Source: Eubacteriaceae bacterium UBA4266 (GTDB lineage Bacteria; Bacillota; Clostridia; Eubacteriales; Eubacteriaceae). From it: a DNA stretch of 14,997 nucleotides. The position numbers and the translations under genes are program-made. The stretch's first letter is position 1. Each line of letters starts with the position of its first letter. The notes beneath the pieces are model-generated. The model saw only the letters and a list, made by a program, of their open reading frames with translations. It ran no database searches and had not been told where the DNA came from. Below are positions 11,887 through 14,997 of this stretch, in pieces. Location: contig DGWE01000087.1 in assembly GCA_002396065.1 (NCBI GenBank), forward strand, positions 1 through 14,997. The letters are read 5' to 3'.

Positions 11887-12311
11887 GTCAAACCTAACGT
11901 AACGGATTCAAAATCGTCAAGCATGCTCTGACCAATGGCATTAAATTGCTCTTTTTCGTCGGCGTTGATTTGTCCGTCGCTGATGATCAGATAATAGATA
12001 ATTTTTAAAGCTGTTTCAGAAGATACGAGATTTTTGAGTTTGCTTTCCCGAGCTTCCCGAAGGGCGTTCTTCGTGTCCTCTCTTGTTTTTTTCAAGCGTT
12101 CACTGGTTTCGCTCAAAGTGGATTTCCCTTTTTCGACCGCCTTATTCAATTTATCGGAAATGGCGACCGCAGTTTCGGACTGAGCCGCTTTTTTGATGCT
12201 GTCCGGCATATTTTCCTTCACGCTTTCCTGCACTTTTTCCGCTGCGATTTTGGCGTCTTCAGCGGATGCTTTAAGCGTTTTTTTCAGTTTTGAAAAATCA
12301 AATTTAGCCAT
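11883..12311 (-). CDS. Coiled-coil protein ending in a TerB-like segment
   Basis: 142 aa, start supported by AGGAGG 5-6 bases upstream. Residues 1-95 are Lys/Glu/Ala-rich and helical, with heptad-like spacing typical of a coiled coil or a surface-lying amphipathic helix (A-E-D-A-K-I-A-A-E-K-V-Q-E-S-V). Residues 100-130 (ALKIIYYLIISDGQINADEK) form the first part of a TerB-like domain, with hydrophobic helix, S-D-G and acidic turn. The protein stops soon after, at 142, and the next gene opens in the overlapping ATGA with another TerB-like helix pair. No membrane segment. Function unknown. Confidence 0.65.
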   Translation of the reverse strand: MAKFDFSKLKKTLKASAEDAKIAAEKVQESVKENMPDSIKKAAQSETAVAISDKLNKAVEKGKSTLSETSERLKKTREDTKNALREARESKLKNLVSSETALKIIYYLIISDGQINADEKEQFNAIGQSMLDDFESVTLGLT

Positions 12312-12322
12312 TCTTTTCCTCC

Positions 12323-13198
12323 TTATAATTTAAAAGGTTCGTCGGCATCCATCAGTTCGTCAAATTCCTGCTGATTGGTAAACTGCACCTCGTAATTCAA
12401 AATGCGCTGGATTTCTGTATTGCCTTGAATGAATTGGTCGGCATCGCCTTCTAAAACAGCTTGGTCCATCATGGCGAAGCCATCGCGGAATACAGAGATG
12501 CGTTCGGAAAGATAACGATCGATCCAATCGTTCATTTCGGCCCGATACGTATCGAGCATTTGAATGAAGGCGCGGTTTTCGCGTTCGAGGGCGATGCGTT
12601 CGTCCTGAGCGGCGGCGTATGCCGCGGCGGATTTTTCAATCTCTTTGTAAGCGGCCAGTGCCGCGTAAAACGAAATCATGACGCCAGCTAATTCCAATGA
12701 GACGCCGCCAAGCTGTACAACATCTTGAACGCCGTGTTGATTGAGAAAGTCAAGCGCCTGCGCGGCTTGGAACTTGACCGCGCTAATCTGCTGTAATGCG
12801 GAAGCAAGATTGTCATCTCCCTGAGCTGCAGCGTCAATAAAACATTTGACAATGGGAATCATGCCACTATCCTGGATAAGCCCAATGATGAGTTCGTCGC
12901 TGTCGATTTCCTGATGATAATATTTTTTGACGACAGTACCGATGTTTTTAGCGCAAGCTGCTAATTCAGGCTTAAAACTTTCGTCGTCAAAAATTTCTTT
13001 ATAATGGGGATTATCCATTTCGGCGGCTTGTTCCCGAAGGTAATTAATAATCATGTTGAGCGCATTTTCGGATACGATGCCGAATAATTCTTTTTTGGCT
13101 TGATTTTTATTTGATTCATCGCCGCTGAGCATCAATTTGATGGCGTTAATGATTTTTCCTAAATATTCAGATTGGCATAATTGTCCTTGTAGATCCAT
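12323..13198 (-). CDS. Unknown 291-aa helical protein, first gene of the operon
   Basis: All-helical, no recognised domain. Residues 1-60 are amphipathic helices. Residues 164-184 are strongly hydrophobic (GGVSLELAGVMISFYAALAAY), too short and too charged at the edges for a confident membrane call. Residues 185-235 are Ala/Glu/Arg-rich and likely coiled coil. The C-terminus (F-I-Q-G-N-T-E-I-Q-R-I-L-N-Y-E-V-Q-F) has a pattern I have seen in uncharacterised Firmicute proteins, but I cannot name a family. TGGAGG lies 9 bases before the ATG and inside a small hairpin. The stop is 11 bases before the next start. It probably works with the three genes after it. Confidence 0.65.
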   Translation of the reverse strand: MDLQGQLCQSEYLGKIINAIKLMLSGDESNKNQAKKELFGIVSENALNMIINYLREQAAEMDNPHYKEIFDDESFKPELAACAKNIGTVVKKYYHQEIDSDELIIGLIQDSGMIPIVKCFIDAAAQGDDNLASALQQISAVKFQAAQALDFLNQHGVQDVVQLGGVSLELAGVMISFYAALAAYKEIEKSAAAYAAAQDERIALERENRAFIQMLDTYRAEMNDWIDRYLSERISVFRDGFAMMDQAVLEGDADQFIQGNTEIQRILNYEVQFTNQQEFDELMDADEPFKL

Positions 13199-13204
13199 GT
13201 CAAA

Positions 13205-13246
13205 GAACCTCCAGGTTCAAAAATAAATGTTATTTTTATTATAGCA
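13205..13246 (-). promoter_or_regulatory. Promoter and ribosome-site hairpin of the four-gene operon
   Basis: On the minus strand TGCTATAAT (13246-13238) is a perfect extended -10 box; the -35 region is weak. Between it and the ATG lies GAACCT-GG-AGGTTC (13218-13205), a perfect inverted repeat that contains the ribosome site TGGAGG. It can fold into a 5-bp stem with a TGGA tetraloop and so partly hide the ribosome site. Confidence 0.55.
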
Positions 13247-13276
13247 CATATTGTAGCTGGATATGTTATATGCAGA

Positions 13277-13290
13277 TAATGACGTCATTA
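13277..13290. promoter_or_regulatory. Perfect 14-bp palindrome between divergent genes
   Basis: TAATGACGTCATTA is its own reverse complement. It lies about 34 bases upstream of the -10 box of the minus-strand operon, an activator-type position, and about 70 bases upstream of the -10 of the plus-strand gene. A site for a dimeric regulator is likely; which one is unknown. Confidence 0.5.
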
Positions 13291-13334
13291 ATGTTGCTGC
13301 TAATATTGTTTGGAGACAAGGAGGAGTAACCTAT

Positions 13335-13364
13335 TTGGATTTACTGTAAATGACAGTGTATAAT
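13335..13364 (+). promoter_or_regulatory. Promoter of the TIGR04076-family gene
   Basis: TTGGAT (13335-13340) and TATAAT (13359-13364) are 18 bases apart. The spacer holds the inverted repeat ACTGT-AAATG-ACAGT (13343-13357), which could be a repressor site. Confidence 0.55.
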
Positions 13365-13393
13365 AGAAAAAATTGCGAAGAGGAGGACTGACA

Positions 13394-13813
13394 ATGGAAC
13401 ACAGATGCAAAGTGACGGTTTTGGATAAGAAATTGTATCCGGAGCTTCAGGCCGAATACTGCGCGGTGCCGGACAGCGGGAAATGCCCGGTCTTTAACGT
13501 CGGCGATACGTTTTTGTTTTACCGCAACGACGAACGAGACGATTATTGGCACGCCGGCGAAGGTACGCTGATCAAGGCGGGGACGCCGGACGAAGGCTGT
13601 CTGCAGTCGCCGGGGACGGCGCATTGCGGCGAAAAGGGCGTGCCTTTCTGCACTGAAGCGTGGGACGCGATCAGCCGCTACATTTACACGGCGCTTCAGG
13701 GCGGCAGCATCATGCACGGCTGGATGAAGGACGACCGCGTGATGATCGCGTGCTGCAACGACGGCACCCGCCCAGTTATTTTTAAAATCGAACGAATCGA
13801 CGTAGACGAATAG
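13394..13813 (+). CDS. TIGR04076 family Cys-rich protein
   Basis: 139 aa; ATG 13394 follows AGGAGG by 7-8 bases and begins with the family's own start (M-E-H-R-C-K-V-T-V-L). An upstream in-frame ATG at 13373 would run through that ribosome site and is not favoured. Family pattern: an N-terminal K-V-T-V-L strand, C-P-V-F-N-V-G-D-T-F (31-40), F-C-T-E-A-W-D-A-I (85-93) and A-C-C-N-D-G-T-R-P-V-I-F (119-130). Eight cysteines (5, 23, 31, 69, 78, 86, 120, 121) suggest metal or redox chemistry, but the family's function is unknown. Monocistronic. Confidence 0.85.
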   Translation: MEHRCKVTVLDKKLYPELQAEYCAVPDSGKCPVFNVGDTFLFYRNDERDDYWHAGEGTLIKAGTPDEGCLQSPGTAHCGEKGVPFCTEAWDAISRYIYTALQGGSIMHGWMKDDRVMIACCNDGTRPVIFKIERIDVDE

Positions 13814-13822
13814 GCGGCCCAG

Positions 13823-13858
13823 GCCCTTTCGATGTTCAATCATCGAGAGGGCTTTTTT
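13823..13858 (+). terminator. Rho-independent terminator
   Basis: GCCCTTTCGATG (13823-13834) pairs with CATCGAGAGGGC (13841-13852), 12 pairs with one G-T wobble and a 6-base loop, followed by six Ts. Confidence 0.92.
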
Positions 13859-13947
13859 ACACGAAAACAGCGCCACTCAACCGCTGGTTGGTATCAAAAT
13901 GCGCCGCTTTCGTGTAGACTGGGGATCAGAAAGGAGGTGCCCGATAT

Positions 13948-14562
13948 ATGGACCAGAGCAAAATCGGAAAATTTATCGCATCCTGCAGAAAGGCGCAGGG
14001 GATGACCCAGGCGGACCTCGCGAAGAAGCTCGGGATCACCGACCGCGCGGTGTCGAAGTGGGAGACGGGGAAATCCATGCCGGACTCCGGAATCATGCTG
14101 GAGCTGTGCGCCATCCTCGGCATTAATGTCAACGAGCTCTTATCGGGCGAAAAAGTGATGTCAGACAGGTACGATCAAAAAGCTGAAGAAAATCTTCTGG
14201 CCATGGGGCAGGCCTTGGAAGAGAAGAACCGGCAGATGCTCAAAATCGAAAAACAGATGACCCTCCCGACAATTATTTCCGGGATCGTTTTAGCCTTTGT
14301 GGCGTCATTTGCAGAGATGGCGCTTTGGGTGCGGGCGGTACTGATTGTGCTGTCGGTGGTACAGATCGTCACGATCGCCTTTATCGCGGTGGGGATTGAG
14401 CAGAAAGCCGGGTACTACGAATGCCAGCACTGCCACCATCGCTACGTGCCGACGTACTGGCAGACGAATCTCGCGCCGCACATCGGCCGAACGCGGTATA
14501 TGAAATGCCCGCAATGCGGCAGACGCAGCTGGCACAAAAAGGTCTTAAACAAAGAAGACTGA
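13948..14562 (+). CDS. XRE-family regulator with two membrane helices and a zinc ribbon
   Basis: 204 aa. Residues 6-64 are a Cro/C1-type helix-turn-helix (G-M-T-Q-A-D-L-A-K-K-L-G-I, then R-A-V-S-K-W-E-T-G-K). Residues 70-104 are a charged helical linker. Residues 105-127 and 128-150 are two hydrophobic helices. The C-terminus has CQHC (159-162) and CPQC (187-190), a four-Cys zinc ribbon. Membrane-bound XRE regulators of this kind often sit beside ABC transporters and control them, and an ABC ATPase gene starts 87 bases downstream here. AAGGAGGTG is a very strong ribosome site. No clear promoter was found. What it senses is unknown. Confidence 0.85.
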   Translation: MDQSKIGKFIASCRKAQGMTQADLAKKLGITDRAVSKWETGKSMPDSGIMLELCAILGINVNELLSGEKVMSDRYDQKAEENLLAMGQALEEKNRQMLKIEKQMTLPTIISGIVLAFVASFAEMALWVRAVLIVLSVVQIVTIAFIAVGIEQKAGYYECQHCHHRYVPTYWQTNLAPHIGRTRYMKCPQCGRRSWHKKVLNKED

Positions 14563-14609
14563 CCGCCGCCGCGTTTTACCAATCTTTTACAGACAGAGGC
14601 GCAAAATCG

Positions 14610-14618
14610 TGATATAAT
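14610..14618 (+). promoter_or_regulatory. Extended -10 promoter of the ABC transporter gene
   Basis: TGATATAAT is a perfect extended -10 element, 31 bases before the start codon. TTTACA (14586-14591) is too far away (21-base spacer) to be a good -35. Confidence 0.55.
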
Positions 14619-14649
14619 AAACAAAAAGCTATAGAGGGGAATCGGAAAT

Positions 14650-14997
14650 ATGGCGGAGATAATTAAAATAGATGCGCTGAACAAAAGCTTCGGGGCGCTG
14701 CACGCGGTGCAGGATTTGAGCTTTCAAGTCGAGACCGGCGAGCTGTTCGCCTTTCTCGGCGTAAACGGCGCCGGGAAAAGCACGACGATTCACATGATGT
14801 GCGGGCAGCTGCCCAAGGACAGCGGACAGATCGTCATCGGCGGCGTCGATATCGACGACAATGTCGACGCGGTGAAGTCCAAAATCGGCGTGGTGTTTCA
14901 GAGCTCGGTGCTTGACCAGCGGCTTTCCGTGCGGGACAATCTCGAATCCCGGGCCGCCCTTTACGGCATCGTCGGCAGGGCCTTCACCCGGCGCCTC
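14650..14997 (+). CDS. ABC transporter ATP-binding protein (partial, runs off the window)
   Basis: The first 116 residues are present, open to the window edge. GVNGAGKST (37-45) is the Walker A motif; Q84 in V-V-F-Q-S-S-V-L-D-Q is the Q-loop. The sequence resembles the ATPases of ABC-2 type (drug/antibiotic, Na+ or lipid export) systems, in which a membrane partner usually follows. GAGGGGAA lies about 10 bases before the ATG. The preceding membrane-bound XRE gene is a likely regulator. The signature motif and Walker B lie beyond the window. Confidence 0.88.
   Translation, partial: MAEIIKIDALNKSFGALHAVQDLSFQVETGELFAFLGVNGAGKSTTIHMMCGQLPKDSGQIVIGGVDIDDNVDAVKSKIGVVFQSSVLDQRLSVRDNLESRAALYGIVGRAFTRRL

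Noticed and set aside
1..14997. CRISPR arrays, tRNA/rRNA genes, insertion sequences
   Set aside because: I looked for regularly spaced repeats, cloverleaf-type sequences, and transposase motifs with terminal inverted repeats, and saw none.

Overview
The window reads as a chromosomal stretch of a low-GC-type Gram-positive anaerobe (Bacillota, probably Clostridia/Eubacteriales). The reasons are strong AGGAGG Shine-Dalgarno sites, TTGACA/TATAAT and extended -10 promoters, Rho-independent terminators after most transcription units, an EFR1-type flavodoxin/ferredoxin, and an OhrR regulator. Most genes are G+C rich, but the four-gene operon at 10443-13198 is clearly poorer (two hand-counted 60-base rows give 45-47%, against 65% for a row in the phosphoesterase gene). 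The species cannot be fixed from the sequence alone.

Layout: 1-47 is the last 14 codons of an upstream gene, followed by a repeat-rich AT stretch (92-196). 314-1252 is a cysteine-synthase-family enzyme with a variant substrate loop. 1253-1677 holds a small coding remnant, a terminator and the promoter for a glutamate-cysteine-ligase-like gene (1678-3072). 3262-4002 is a flavodoxin/2[4Fe-4S] ferredoxin with a palindrome over its likely transcription start. 4331-4879 is a TM2-domain membrane protein. It converges, through a perfect bidirectional terminator, on a 692-aa metallophosphoesterase (4941-7019, minus).

9344 down to 7215 (minus) is a compact three-gene operon: glutathione-peroxidase-family enzyme, a 2-Cys-type OhrR peroxide sensor (TAATG overlap), and a cation diffusion facilitator with an Asn-Asp-Asp-Asp metal site of the Mn-efflux kind. 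Its promoter carries a near-consensus OhrR operator on the -10 box, so it looks like a self-regulated organic-peroxide response that includes metal export. Divergent from it, 9559-10287 encodes a DUF5131 (phage Gp37/Gp68-like) protein with a radical-SAM CX3CX2C motif.

13198 down to 10443 (minus) is the most unusual part: four tightly packed genes of unknown function, from one promoter to one terminator. They encode a 291-aa helical protein, a small coiled-coil protein ending in a TerB-like segment, a TerB-like protein, and a protein with an N-terminal hydrophobic segment and a long Gly/Ala-rich membrane-type core. It is the best candidate here for an undescribed envelope-stress or defence system.

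13394-13813 is a TIGR04076-family Cys-rich protein. 13948-14562 is an XRE regulator fused to two membrane segments and a zinc ribbon. It sits directly upstream of an ABC transporter ATPase (14650 onward) that runs off the window. Together, cysteine synthesis, gamma-glutamylcysteine formation, the thiol peroxidase operon and the flavodoxin/ferredoxin give the first 9 kb a thiol/redox theme.
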